A stretch of DNA of 64,000 nucleotides from Acinetobacter lwoffii (GTDB lineage: Bacteria; Pseudomonadota; Gammaproteobacteria; Pseudomonadales; Moraxellaceae). The notes beneath the pieces were generated by a model, which did no database searches, had not been told where the DNA came from, and saw nothing but the letters and a program-made list of their open reading frames with translations. A program made the translations under genes and the position numbers. The DNA lies in the NCBI RefSeq assembly GCF_015602705.1, contig NZ_CP059081.1, positions 1,063,702 to 1,127,701 of the forward strand, read 5' to 3'. This document shows positions 1 to 8,611 of this stretch, piece by piece (the first letter of the stretch is position 1; the number at the start of each line of letters is the position of its first letter).

Positions 1-695
1 TTCACTTTACGTTTTAAGGTGCGCTCAGGGGTTAAATAGAAATTTTTGACCAGCTGCTGGGTCAAGGTTGAGCCACCCTGACGTTTACCACCGGTAATAT
101 TGCTGACTACGGCACGTGCAATACCACGCGGTGAAACCCCATGATGCTCATAGAACTTACGGTCTTCGGTCGCGATCAGCGCTTCGATCAAGGGCTTAGG
201 CACTTTATTTAGCTTGATCAGCACACGGTCTTCGTTATGCTGCGGATAAATCCCACCAATTAATAAAGGTTCTAAACGCGCAATCCCGCTTGAAGACGGT
301 TTGGTTGCGCTGACTTCTGCAATCTGTTCACCGCTGAAACTGACTTTCAATATTTGTTCCGGTTCAACCCGGTCACCAAAATCAAAGCCGCGTGTATGCA
401 CATACAGGGTATTACCCGTGGTGACAATGTTGCCTGATTTAGTATAACTATCCGAATTTTTATAACCGAGTAATTTTAATTCTTGTTGGAAATCCTGCAG
501 GCTGACTGGGGCATTCACGTACACTTCCATCGGACGTGCGAAGACCTTGGCCGGAATATCCCAGCGCTGACCTTCAAACTTGTCGCGTACAATATTGTCT
601 AATCTAATCAAATAGATACTAAATGCTACAAAGATAGAAATGACAATAATAGAAAAAATTAAGGCAAGAAACCCCATGCCACGTTCAGATTTCAT
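1..695 (-). CDS. mrcB: Penicillin-binding protein 1B, N-terminal part (partial)
   Basis: Bifunctional class A PBP that polymerises and cross-links peptidoglycan in the periplasm. Only the first 231 codons lie in the window; the gene runs off the left edge. The start is ATG at 695 (MKSERGMGF). One membrane segment follows at about residues 9-28, then a UB2H-like region, then the start of the glycosyltransferase domain. Both glycosyltransferase motifs are visible: EDRKFYEHHG, carrying the catalytic Glu, and GGSTLTQQLVKNFYLTPERT near the edge. The motif order and single N-terminal anchor fit PBP1B better than PBP1A. The transpeptidase domain is outside the window. The gene is divergent from nadK, with 227 bp between the two starts. 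Confidence 0.9.
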   Translation of the reverse strand, partial: MKSERGMGFLALIFSIIVISIFVAFSIYLIRLDNIVRDKFEGQRWDIPAKVFARPMEVYVNAPVSLQDFQQELKLLGYKNSDSYTKSGNIVTTGNTLYVHTRGFDFGDRVEPEQILKVSFSGEQIAEVSATKPSSSGIARLEPLLIGGIYPQHNEDRVLIKLNKVPKPLIEALIATEDRKFYEHHGVSPRGIARAVVSNITGGKRQGGSTLTQQLVKNFYLTPERTLKRKV

Positions 696-922
696 AAATA
701 CTTATAAGATCCTGTGAAATTGTGCTAATCATGCGAAGCTTTTCATTATTTTGCAATATTTAATCAAGAAATGCGCTTAAAATTAAAATGAAACCCCACA
801 ATTTCTCCTTAATTCGAATATATTTCAAATAATTTCCTACCTATGAAGCACTGTTATAAATTGTCATCCAGGTATAGCTTAATGTTATGATAAGCAGGAT
901 TCGTAGCGGAGCGACGACACTG

Positions 923-1825
923 GTGCAAATTTCCCATAAGACCTTTCGAAATATCGGGTTAATAGGACGTCCTGATAAATCGTCGGTGGTTGAAACCTTA
1001 TGCCTTATTCACGATCATCTTCTCAATTTAGGCCTACACCCAGTTTTTGATGCAGCGACAGCTGAACTTGTTCCCTATCAAAATACCCAAACCGTCAGTC
1101 GTGCCTTATTGGGTGAGGTGGTGGATCTGGTGATTGTCGTGGGCGGTGACGGCTCGCTATTACATGCAGCACGCGCCTTGGTCAAGTACAATACCCCGGT
1201 GATCGGGGTTAACCGTGGTCGTCTGGGTTTTTTAACGGATATCAAGCCGACTGAAGTGATATTCAAGCTGGATCAGGTATTAAAGGGTGACTTTCAGACT
1301 GAGCGACGCTTTTTACTCGAAGTCGAAATTCGCTCCAAAGGTGAAGTGATTTACGATGCCATTGCTCTAAATGATGTGGTGCTACATTCAGGGAAATCAG
1401 TACATATGATCGATTTTGAACTGAATATTGATGGACAATATGTCTATCGTCAGCACAGCGATGGCCTGATAGTCTCTACGCCGACTGGTTCTACGGCTTA
1501 TGCGCTTTCTGGTGGTGGCCCGATTGTACATCCAAGTATGGATGCGATTGCCTTGGTACCGATGCATCCGCATACCTTGTCTTCACGCCCGATTGTGGTC
1601 GGTGGACATAGTGAAATTAAATTACTGATTCGTGAAAATCGCGTACTGCCGATGGTTAGTGCGGATGGACAACACAGTGTGTCTTTGAATGTGGGTGATA
1701 GCGTCCATATTCGCAAGCATCCCTTTAAACTGAATCTTCTGCATCCACCGGGTTATGACTTTTATAATGCCTGTCGAACCAAACTGGGGTGGAATCAGGA
1801 CTTTGATTATTTTAAGCAGGATTAA
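923..1825 (+). CDS. nadK: NAD kinase
   Basis: Phosphorylates NAD+ to NADP+ in the cytoplasm. The GGDGSLLHAAR motif (family GGDG, catalytic Asp) and the substrate loop with LNDVVLHSG and STPTGSTAYALSGGGPI are all present. Family resemblance begins at QISHKTFRNIGLIGRP, so I prefer the GTG at 923, which has GGAG at 908-911, giving 300 residues. The frame is open further up to an ATG at 887 (312 residues), but that start has no clear ribosome-binding site. The next gene follows after 3 bases, so the two are probably co-transcribed. Confidence 0.93.
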   Translation: MQISHKTFRNIGLIGRPDKSSVVETLCLIHDHLLNLGLHPVFDAATAELVPYQNTQTVSRALLGEVVDLVIVVGGDGSLLHAARALVKYNTPVIGVNRGRLGFLTDIKPTEVIFKLDQVLKGDFQTERRFLLEVEIRSKGEVIYDAIALNDVVLHSGKSVHMIDFELNIDGQYVYRQHSDGLIVSTPTGSTAYALSGGGPIVHPSMDAIALVPMHPHTLSSRPIVVGGHSEIKLLIRENRVLPMVSADGQHSVSLNVGDSVHIRKHPFKLNLLHPPGYDFYNACRTKLGWNQDFDYFKQD

Positions 1826-1828
1826 ATC

Positions 1829-2101
1829 ATGAATATTGAACAAATGCTTGCCGTACTCAATCCTGAGATTGTTGAACGCCTAAGAACAGCAGTCGAAATT
1901 GGAAAGTGGCCAAACGGTGTAGCCTTGACACCAGAACAACGTCAGACCTGTATGCAGGCAGTGTATGCCTGGGAAATGAAAAACCTGCCTGAAAATGAGC
2001 GCAGCGGTTATATCGATCGCGGTACTAAAGAAGAGGGTGAAGAGTGTGATGATGATCATCACAAGAATGAACCTGAATTCAAGCCGATTCGTTTTGTTTA
2101 A
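1829..2101 (+). CDS. DUF1315 (YeaC-like) small protein
   Basis: A 90-residue acidic protein of the DUF1315/YeaC family, which has no established function. The start reads MNIEQMLAVLNPEIVERLRT. The middle carries the conserved WPNGVALTPEQRQTCMQAVYAW stretch (positions about 28-49), and the C-terminal third is rich in Asp, Glu and His. It begins 3 bases after nadK and ends before a strong bidirectional terminator, so it is the last gene of a nadK operon. Family assignment is from recognition of the conserved middle only. Confidence 0.8.
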   Translation: MNIEQMLAVLNPEIVERLRTAVEIGKWPNGVALTPEQRQTCMQAVYAWEMKNLPENERSGYIDRGTKEEGEECDDDHHKNEPEFKPIRFV

Positions 2102-2132
2102 GGCTTAATTCCCAGCCAATAGCAATACAATT

Positions 2133-2170
2133 AAAAAAAGCATTGTTCATTCACTGAACAATGCTTTTTT
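2133..2170. terminator. Bidirectional intrinsic terminator
   Basis: A run of seven A, a stem GCATTGTTCA / TGAACAATGC with a 5-nt loop, and a run of six T. It lies between the convergent nadK operon and the YbiB-like gene and serves both strands. Confidence 0.9.
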
Positions 2171-2183
2171 CTTTTGCACAAGA

Positions 2184-3185
2184 TTAAACCGTGTGGCGAT
2201 TCGCCCATAAGATTTTGGCTTTTTGCATCGCAGCTTCAAAGCTGTCACACACGCCCATGGTATATAGCGCAATGCCCATAGTTTCTATCACTGCAATCTC
2301 GCCATAATCATGGCTTTGCTGACCGTCCCAGACAGCCTTAAATAGCGCCAGATCCAGTTCTTCTTCAATTGGACTGCGGTTGTCAGTGAGCTTTGGCAAT
2401 TCATGCTCATAGAGCAGGCCATCTTTAATGCCACAGATGAGCGTTTTGGCATCCGGATTACGCTCGAATTCGCCCCCTTCACCTTTAATCACGGCACTAT
2501 TTTTATAGCCCAAGCGGAAAGCTGCTTGCTGATGCGAACCACGATATGCTGGATGGAAAATGGCTTGCAGGGTCGCTTTGGCATTAAAGGGATTGATCAG
2601 ACGCGCCAAGGTATGAATTGGGGAGCGTAAGCCCATGACATTACGCAGCGCAATCAAGTCTGCAAGAATCGGAGAAATTACTTCTAACGGTATGTAAGCA
2701 AAATGCTGTTGTAGAAGTTGCTGTTCAACCTCGGCATCATTTTGACAGATTGGATAGCCTAAGTAAGTCAGCACCTGTTCGGTGTAAACGCGGTTCATGG
2801 TATGGCCCGAGGCACCATGCATCACAATATTATAACCATGCTTGGCCAGTGTCAGGGCTGCCAGAATAAACCATGGATAATGCTTGCGCTTGCCCGCATA
2901 TGAAGACCAGTCCAGATCGACATCCAGTTTTTTGAAACTCAGCTGGTCACGTGTCGCCTGTACAAAACCGGCCAACTCATCTACAGATTCTTCCTTGACC
3001 CGCAATAACATCAAGAATGCACCTAACTGCACATCCAGCACTTCATTTTTCAAAATCATACTGAAGGCTTGATAGGCTTCATCATAGCAGAGAGAGCGGG
3101 CGCCATTTTTCCCTTTACCCACAATGCGTACATATTGGGCAAAGGGATGTTCGAAATCTTTATAAATATTTCTTTTGGTATTCAT
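2184..3185 (-). CDS. TrpD2/YbiB-type nucleic-acid-binding protein
   Basis: A 333-residue member of the glycosyltransferase family 3 fold, close in length and pattern to E. coli YbiB (TrpD2). It resembles anthranilate phosphoribosyltransferase but belongs to a branch described as binding nucleic acid rather than acting in tryptophan synthesis. Visible segments are the helical N-terminal domain (DEAYQAFSMILKNEVLDVQLGAFLMLLRVK) and the GASGHTMNRVYTEQVL loop in place of the usual GTGGD phosphoribosyl loop. No trp genes are nearby. It converges on nadK. Enzymatic annotation as TrpD would be misleading. Confidence 0.82.
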   Translation of the reverse strand: MNTKRNIYKDFEHPFAQYVRIVGKGKNGARSLCYDEAYQAFSMILKNEVLDVQLGAFLMLLRVKEESVDELAGFVQATRDQLSFKKLDVDLDWSSYAGKRKHYPWFILAALTLAKHGYNIVMHGASGHTMNRVYTEQVLTYLGYPICQNDAEVEQQLLQQHFAYIPLEVISPILADLIALRNVMGLRSPIHTLARLINPFNAKATLQAIFHPAYRGSHQQAAFRLGYKNSAVIKGEGGEFERNPDAKTLICGIKDGLLYEHELPKLTDNRSPIEEELDLALFKAVWDGQQSHDYGEIAVIETMGIALYTMGVCDSFEAAMQKAKILWANRHTV

Positions 3186-3594
3186 AACTTTTTACAGCTT
3201 GCAGAAAATATTAATGTCAAGGGAGAGGGTGAAAATCCATAAACATTTCAGTATACGTAAAACAATCAGTTAAATCTGATTATCGACTAATGTCTAATCT
3301 ATTCTGGTTAAAACATAAACAAGCGCATAATAAGTTATGCACATTTAGTCTGAATATTCGGTAAAATTTAGGCAATTTTTAGAGTCTGTTTAATTTTTCT
3401 TAATCTCTTTCTCCCATTTAATACTTTGGTCTGATACTTGAGTGTCAGATTCAATGCATGGCTGATTATCATTTTTGAACATTCTCTTGAGCCTTTTGAG
3501 ACTTGATCCGGTTCATCCTGAGAAGGGATGAAGAGGTCAGTATATTTCTCAAAATGGTCTTTCTTATTTTTGATATCGTTCAAGTAGATTTATT
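3186..3594. other. Intergenic region upstream of dctA
   Basis: About 400 AT-rich bases between two divergent genes. I see no convincing gene. A small hairpin TTCATCC/GGATGAA at 3512-3532 sits about 60 bases before dctA and may belong to its leader. A 71-codon antisense frame here has no family resemblance and no good ribosome-binding site. Confidence 0.5.
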
Positions 3595-4938
3595 ATGGCG
3601 AAACAACCAATTTATAAGTCACTGTATTTTCAAGTGATTGTGGCCATTATCGCAGGTATTCTGGTCGGGCATTTTTCGCCTAGTGGTACGCAAATTATCA
3701 ATGGTGTAGAACAGCATGTCCCTGGCTTGGGCGAACAGCTTAAACCGCTTGGTGATGCATTTATCCGTCTGATTAAAATGATTATCGCACCTGTAATTTT
3801 CTGTACCGTAGTGAGCGGTATTGCAGGTATGGAAAGCATGAAATCAGTCGGTAAAACTGGTGGTGTGGCTTTACTTTACTTCGAGATCGTATCCACGATT
3901 GCTTTGGTCATCGGTCTGGTCGTGATTAACATCGTGAAGCCTGGTGTAGGCATGAACGTTGATCCTGCTTCACTGGATACCAGTGGTATTAGTAAATATG
4001 TTGCTTCAGGTGAGTCACAATCGACTATCGATTTCCTGATGAACATTATTCCAAATACGGTTGTGGGCGCATTTGCAGAAGGCGAAATCCTGCAAGTTCT
4101 ATTGTTCGCGATCATCTTTGGTTTTGCACTGCATAAGCTCGGTGATCAAGGCAAGCCAGTCCTGAAACTCATCGACCAGATTTCACATGTGTTTTTCAAC
4201 ATCGTGAACATGGTGATGAAACTTGCTCCAATTGGTGCATTTGGTGCAATGGCGTTTACAATTGGTAAATATGGTATTGGTTCTCTTGCTCAGCTGGCAC
4301 AGTTGATCATTTGTTTCTATGTTACCTGCGTACTGTTTATTTTCATCGTATTGGGCTCAATTGCGCGTTTCGCAGGGTTCAGCATCATGAAGATGATCCG
4401 CCTGATTCGCGAAGAACTTCTGATTGTACTGGGGACGTCATCTTCAGAATCAGTACTGCCACGTATGTTGAAGAAACTGGAACTTGCCGGTGCAGAGAAG
4501 TCGGTGGTAGGTCTGGTGATTCCAACTGGTTATTCATTTAACCTGGATGGTACGTCGATTTACTTGACGATGGCTGCAATCTTTATTGCGCAAGCAACCA
4601 ATACGCAACTTGACTTGTCTCATCAAATTACCCTGCTTCTGGTACTTCTGATCTCATCTAAGGGTGCGGCAGGCGTGACTGGTTCAGGCTTTATTGTGAT
4701 GGCGGCAACTTTGGCTGCTGTAGGGAATATTCCTGTTGCAGGTCTGGCATTGATTCTCGGTATCGATCGTTTCATGTCTGAAGCTCGTGCCTTGACCAAT
4801 CTGGTCGGCAACTCTTTGGCGACTTTAGTGGTTGCGAAATGGGTGGGCCAGTTAGATATGGACAAGCTGAACTACGCTTTAGCGAATCCTGCAGAAATTG
4901 ATGAAAAAATGGCGCAAGAAGGCAATAACGCTCACTAA
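3595..4938 (+). CDS. dctA: C4-dicarboxylate:cation symporter DctA
   Basis: Inner-membrane importer of succinate, fumarate and malate coupled to cations (DAACS/SLC1 family), 447 residues with the family's eight transmembrane helices and two re-entrant loops. The hallmark serine-rich hairpin is [12 protein letters not shown]. The motifs [17 protein letters not shown] and [12 protein letters not shown], and the substrate-binding [20 protein letters not shown], are intact. The sequence tracks E. coli DctA almost throughout, with a slightly longer first periplasmic loop (residues 28-47). The gene is monocistronic, and its own terminator has been split by an insertion sequence, so read-through into the IS and the next gene is likely. 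Confidence 0.95.
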   Translation: MAKQPIYKSLYFQVIVAIIAGILVGHFSPSGTQIINGVEQHVPGLGEQLKPLGDAFIRLIKMIIAPVIFCTVVSGIAGMESMKSVGKTGGVALLYFEIVSTIALVIGLVVINIVKPGVGMNVDPASLDTSGISKYVASGESQSTIDFLMNIIPNTVVGAFAEGEILQVLLFAIIFGFALHKLGDQGKPVLKLIDQISHVFFNIVNMVMKLAPIGAFGAMAFTIGKYGIGSLAQLAQLIICFYVTCVLFIFIVLGSIARFAGFSIMKMIRLIREELLIVLGTSSSESVLPRMLKKLELAGAEKSVVGLVIPTGYSFNLDGTSIYLTMAAIFIAQATNTQLDLSHQITLLLVLLISSKGAAGVTGSGFIVMAATLAAVGNIPVAGLALILGIDRFMSEARALTNLVGNSLATLVVAKWVGQLDMDKLNYALANPAEIDEKMAQEGNNAH

Positions 4939-4969
4939 GTTTGAGTCTGTCTTTCGTGTCTAAAAGGGA

Positions 4970-4979
4970 AGCTTCGGCT
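4970..4979. repeat. Target-site duplication, left copy (IS copy 1)
   Basis: AGCTTCGGCT, repeated at 6249-6258 on the other side of the element. It is itself a mini-hairpin: three stem bases, the TTCG loop, three stem bases. Confidence 0.93.
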
Positions 4980-5010
4980 CACTGCTGTCCCATAGTTTGC
5001 TTTAAATAAA

Positions 5011-5078
5011 AAAACCTGAGTCCTAACAGTTAAAATATGAGTGCAAACAAACACTTTAACGACCAGGATTCAGGTTTT
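5011..5078 (+). promoter_or_regulatory. Fold-back that masks the transposase start
   Basis: AAAACCTGAGTCCT (5011-5024) pairs with AGGATTCAGGTTTT (5065-5078), 13 of 14 bases. Inside it GTTAAA (5029-5034) pairs with TTTAAC (5055-5060). The GTG start at 5041 lies inside the folded region. A transcript entering from dctA would contain both arms and hide the start, whereas a transcript starting within the IS end might not. Similar protection from read-through is known for IS10 and IS50. Its function here is inferred. Confidence 0.6.
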
Positions 5079-6228
5079 GTCACATCAGAATACCGTATTT
5101 CATGAGCTAATTAAACCTGTTGTGCGACAGGATTTTGAACAACTTGCTAAAGTACACCATGTTGGACAGAAATTTAGAGCGGCTTCCCGGTGGGATCAGT
5201 TTATTGCCATATTGATGTCTCAATTCTCTTGTAGGCAAAGTCTGAGAGATATTCAATCCAATTTGGAGTGCCAACAGGAAAAGCTAAGTCATCTCGGAGC
5301 AAAGTCTATTCCCCGAAGCACGCTGGCACGAATCAATGAGCAGCAGCCTGCTGCCTTGTATCAACAGCTATTTTACAAGTTGCTTAAATACTATGAACAC
5401 TCAAAAGTAGCTCATAAATTTCGCTTTAAGAATCCCTTGTATTCCTTGGATGCCAGTCATATTGACCTGTCGCTTTCCTTATGTGAATGGGCCAAAGTTC
5501 ATGACTCAAAAGCCAGCATGAAACTCAGCATAGGATTGAATCACAGCAATGATATTCCTGAGTTTGTTGCAGTTGAAAATGGCAAAGAAAATGACATGGT
5601 ACAAGGCCGCAAATTCCAGTTTCCTGCTGGCAGCATTGTAGTTTTTGATAAAGGCTATGTCGATTACCAATGGTATGCAAATCTGACTGCTCAAAACATT
5701 GGATTTGTCACACGTTTTAGGCCTAAATCTGTGTATCAGGTGATCCGGCAACATCCAGTGCTTGAATCCAAAGGTATTCTAAAAGATGAAACCATTCAGC
5801 TGAATAGCGCACATGCCCTAAAAAGAAAAGCCCCAGTGTTAAGAAGAATTGAATATAGAGATCAGCAAAGTGGCAAGCACTTTAGCTTTCTCAGCAATAA
5901 CTTTCATTTAGCCGCCTCCACCATTGCGGCGATTTATAAAGATCGTTGGAAAGTTGAGCTGTTCTTTAAGGCGATTAAGCAGAATCTCAAATTAAAAGCG
6001 TTTCTAGGCCGCAGCAGGAACGCAATTCAGACACAAATCTGGATTGCGATGATCGCCTATTTATTGGTGAGTTTCGCTCAACATTTAGGGAAAACAGGTT
6101 GGACAGTTCAACGTTTACTCAGAATAATTCAAGTGAATTTGTTTGAAAGAAGAACTTTAAAAGCTTTATTTTCACCCGATAAAATACCCATAAAACAAGA
6201 GGAAGCTCAAATGAGCTTCCTCTTGTGA
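5041..6228 (+). CDS. IS4-family transposase (copy 1)
   Basis: A 395-residue DDE transposase that cuts and joins IS ends. The likely catalytic triad is D137 in SLDASHIDLS, D203 in VVFDKGYVDY, and E306. The IS4 signature Y-x2-R-x3-E-x6-K is exact (Y299, R302, E306, K313). The start is GTG at 5041; an ATG at 5037 is out of frame. The translated start lies within a fold-back RNA structure, which suggests low translation from read-through mRNA. The last codons and stop lie within a 15-bp inverted repeat at 6195-6226. The protein is identical to the one at 62144-63331. Confidence 0.95.
   Translation: MQTNTLTTRIQVLSHQNTVFHELIKPVVRQDFEQLAKVHHVGQKFRAASRWDQFIAILMSQFSCRQSLRDIQSNLECQQEKLSHLGAKSIPRSTLARINEQQPAALYQQLFYKLLKYYEHSKVAHKFRFKNPLYSLDASHIDLSLSLCEWAKVHDSKASMKLSIGLNHSNDIPEFVAVENGKENDMVQGRKFQFPAGSIVVFDKGYVDYQWYANLTAQNIGFVTRFRPKSVYQVIRQHPVLESKGILKDETIQLNSAHALKRKAPVLRRIEYRDQQSGKHFSFLSNNFHLAASTIAAIYKDRWKVELFFKAIKQNLKLKAFLGRSRNAIQTQIWIAMIAYLLVSFAQHLGKTGWTVQRLLRIIQVNLFERRTLKALFSPDKIPIKQEEAQMSFLL
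6195..6226 (+). repeat. Perfect 15-bp inverted repeat at transposase 3' end
   Basis: ACAAGAGGAAGCTCA and its reverse complement, with two A between, cover the last ten codons and reach the first base of the TGA stop. No T-run follows, so it is not a classic terminator. It may stabilise mRNA or block translation or transcription entering from the right. It is present in both copies (62146-62177). Confidence 0.8.
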
Positions 6229-6352
6229 AAAATTGTGGGACAGCAATGAGCTTCGGCTTCCCTTTTTTATTGACTGTGAAGTTAGTAAAAAGATGAATGC
6301 CGGCACATGACAGGGATCATGAAAGTCGATAGTCTGTGAAAAGGAAACTAAA

Positions 6353-7519
6353 ATGATAAACAACAAGGACAATAGAATGCTTGCCTACGATGCCGATCTA
6401 GAATTATTCCGCGATAATTTTAAACGCTTTATGAACGAACATGTCGCACCGTACTACGACCAGTGGGAACGTGAAGGTCTGATGCCGCGTTCAGTCTGGA
6501 ATGCACTCGGTGAAAATGGCTTCTTGTGTGTCGATGTTCCAGAAGAATATGGTGGCTATGGGGTGCCGACCGATTATTCCTTGATGCTGATCGAAGAATC
6601 TGCACGTGCCGGATACAGTGCCATTGCCACAGGTCTGTCTTGTCATTCCGATATTGCAGCACCGTATATCCTGCATATTGGTACTGAAGAACAGAAAAAA
6701 TACTGGTTACCAAAAATGGTCACCGGTGAAGTGGTCGGTGCGATTGGCATGACCGAGCCAGGTGCAGGTTCAGATTTGCAAGCCATGCGTACTAGTGCCA
6801 TCTTGCAGGATGAATATTATCTGTTAAATGGCTCAAAAACCTTCATTTCCAATGGTCAGCATGCTGACTTGGTGGTGCTTGCCGTCAAAACCGATCCTCA
6901 AGCCCGAGCTAAAGGCGTTTCATTGCTGCTGGTCGATACCCATCTGGAAGGCTTTAAAAAAGGCACTAATCTGGACAAGATTGGTCTGCATGCTCAGGAT
7001 ACGTCTGAACTGTTCTTCGACAATGTCAAAGTGCCAAAGGACCAATTACTGGGTCAGCCGGGACAGGGATTTGCTTACCTGATGCAGGAATTGCCACGTG
7101 AGCGTACCGCCATCGCTGCCACCGCTCTAGGCGCCATTCGTGGCTCGATCGATGTGACCACACAATATGTGAAAGAGCGTCAGGCTTTTGGTCAGGCGAT
7201 CGGTCAATTCCAGAATACTCGTTTTGTGCTTGCGCAAGCGAAAATTGATGAATTGGCGACCGCAGCATTTTATAACCAGAATCTTGAGCTTTATATGCAA
7301 GGGAAGCTGGATGTAGAAACTGCAGCGGCACTAAAGAGCTTTTCTACCGATATGCAGATGAAAATCGCGGACAATCTCCTGCAATTATTTGGGGGTTATG
7401 GCTATATGACTGAATATCCAATTTCACGTTTCTTCGTTGATGCGCGGATTCAGCGGATTTATGGTGGTACTAATGAAATCATGAAAGAGATAGTGGCACG
7501 TGGTCTGTTAGGACGTTAA
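6353..7519 (+). CDS. Acyl-CoA dehydrogenase (LCAD/IVD type)
   Basis: FAD enzyme of about 388 residues that introduces the alpha-beta double bond into acyl-CoA in fatty-acid breakdown. The FAD/substrate motif IGMTEPGAGSDLQAMRTSA and the C-terminal FGGYGYMTEYPISRFF and RIYGGTNEIMKEIVAR are present. The site used as catalytic base in MCAD is Gly here (YGGT), while a Glu stands in ELPRERTAIA. That is the arrangement of long-chain and isovaleryl-CoA dehydrogenases. The start at 6353 has AAGGAA six bases upstream; an internal ATG at 6377 is also possible. The gene stands alone, downstream of the IS-interrupted terminator. Confidence 0.88.
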   Translation: MINNKDNRMLAYDADLELFRDNFKRFMNEHVAPYYDQWEREGLMPRSVWNALGENGFLCVDVPEEYGGYGVPTDYSLMLIEESARAGYSAIATGLSCHSDIAAPYILHIGTEEQKKYWLPKMVTGEVVGAIGMTEPGAGSDLQAMRTSAILQDEYYLLNGSKTFISNGQHADLVVLAVKTDPQARAKGVSLLLVDTHLEGFKKGTNLDKIGLHAQDTSELFFDNVKVPKDQLLGQPGQGFAYLMQELPRERTAIAATALGAIRGSIDVTTQYVKERQAFGQAIGQFQNTRFVLAQAKIDELATAAFYNQNLELYMQGKLDVETAAALKSFSTDMQMKIADNLLQLFGGYGYMTEYPISRFFVDARIQRIYGGTNEIMKEIVARGLLGR

Positions 7520-7531
7520 TAGCTCACTCAT

Positions 7532-7560
7532 AAAAAAAGAGTCCCGAAGGACTCTTTTTT
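7532..7560. terminator. Intrinsic terminator after acyl-CoA dehydrogenase
   Basis: A run of A, stem GAGTCC-CGAA-GGACTC, then six T. It is bidirectional between convergent genes and has an intact 4-nt loop. Confidence 0.9.
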
Positions 7561-7604
7561 ATAGGGGGAGAACATAGCCAAGATGGGAAATATTTTTTAA
7601 GACT

Positions 7605-8123
7605 TTATGATTTTAAGACATCCAAACATTCATGAATAAAAATGGGTAAATCATTGGGTAGACGCGATGAAATCAACTGATTATTGTCATTCACCAGTTC
7701 TGCATCATAATACGTTCCACCGGCACGTTGTACGCGACTGGCATGCGCGCGAATACTGGTAATAATTCGATTTTTCAGCACATCTGCTTCACACAGTAAT
7801 AATGATGCATCACATAAACTAAAGATGGTTTTCTTGGCTTGATTAAAAGCCTGGATAAATTGCAGCACCCGCATATCGGTAGATAAAGAAACTGCAGATT
7901 CACCGCCAGGAATCAGCAAGGCATCAAAATCATCAATACTGATTTGTTCGATGTCCCGGTCAATCGTCACTGCAGAACAGCCATGCAGACCATAGACCAC
8001 TTTTCCTGCATTAAACTCAATATTACAGATGATATGCTTTGCTTCCAGCAAGGCCGCAACGGGTTCAAGATATTCCTGATCTTCAAAATTATTCGTCAAA
8101 AGTACAGCTATTCTTTTTGGCAT
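7605..8123 (-). CDS. DJ-1/PfpI family protein with altered nucleophile motif
   Basis: A single-domain DJ-1/PfpI fold protein of about 172 residues. The N-terminal KRIAVLLTNNFEDQEYLEP with its conserved Glu and the DALLIPGGESAV turn are typical. The nucleophile elbow reads FSLCDASLLL, so the Cys is kept, but the usual following His of CHG is Asp. Protease or glyoxalase activity of the better-known members should therefore not be assumed. The ATG at 8123 is preferred; the frame extends three codons to a GTG at 8132. No neighbour suggests a pathway. Confidence 0.8.
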   Translation of the reverse strand: MPKRIAVLLTNNFEDQEYLEPVAALLEAKHIICNIEFNAGKVVYGLHGCSAVTIDRDIEQISIDDFDALLIPGGESAVSLSTDMRVLQFIQAFNQAKKTIFSLCDASLLLCEADVLKNRIITSIRAHASRVQRAGGTYYDAELVNDNNQLISSRLPNDLPIFIHECLDVLKS

Positions 8124-8132
8124 GACTGACAC

Positions 8133-8611
8133 CCAAACGCTTGTTTTAAGTTAGACTATCTATGATTGGTTAAAAAATCGTCTCTGCTTTGTAATTGAGT
8201 AGTGATTTAATGTAAAAAAATAAGTTAAATCAAAGAGAAGTCGATAAAAATGGGGTTGCAGAGTGTGCATTTTATTGTGAAATCTATCTTAGATATGAAT
8301 GGTTCAAAAATGACGTTTGCGAAGCAATTATTTTAATTTTCTTATGCTTAAAACCGCTATATAGATTAAGAAATAGTGATATTTCATCTTCCTTAAAATC
8401 AGTTAATATGGACAGGCAAAGTTTACAATTTAATAATGTAAATCAAGCAGAAAAGCTGAAGTAAATGTTACCAGATATGACCAAAAGCAATAAATGGTTA
8501 AAATCAACTGTATGTTTTTAAGACTTAATCTACCAATGTCATATTGCGTAACATTTGAAAGCTCACTATTGTTATACTGAACAGATAAGGTTTATGAAGG
8601 GCGACAGAACA
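8133..8611. other. Long AT-rich intergenic region before pheA
   Basis: About 480 bases between divergent genes without a credible ORF. The pheA promoter probably lies close to the gene: TTGCGT, a 17-base spacer and TATTGT end about 40 bases before the ATG at 8612. I see no attenuator peptide rich in Phe and no terminator hairpin. Confidence 0.4.

Larger units (their letters stand above)
4980..6248 (+). mobile_element. IS4-family insertion sequence, copy 1 (1269 bp)
   Basis: Complete element bounded by terminal inverted repeats CACTGCTGTCCCA (left) and, read inward from the right end, CATTGCTGTCCCA. It is flanked by the 10-bp duplication AGCTTCGGCT at 4970-4979 and 6249-6258. It carries one transposase gene with an intact YREK signature, and a second identical copy lies inverted at 62124-63392. 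The identical transposases and intact duplications point to recent movement. I cannot give an ISfinder name from sequence alone. Confidence 0.95.
4962..6268 (+). terminator. dctA terminator split by IS copy 1
   Basis: The left arm AAAAGGGAAGC lies at 4962-4972. The loop TTCG and right arm GCTTCCCTTTTTT follow at 6252-6268. Joining the two IS flanks after removing one target duplication gives one perfect intrinsic terminator 23 bases after dctA. The IS now separates the arms by 1.27 kb, so the terminator cannot fold normally. Confidence 0.9.

Noticed and set aside
3368..3583. 71-codon minus-strand ORF upstream of dctA
   Set aside because: No family resemblance, no ribosome-binding site, and it lies across the probable dctA promoter and leader.
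6195..6268. Idea that the IS right-end hairpin rebuilds the broken terminator with the flanking right arm
   Set aside because: GGAAGC/GCTTCC pairing is possible at copy 1 only by chance of target sequence; copy 2's right arm GGTGCG has no partner in the IS.
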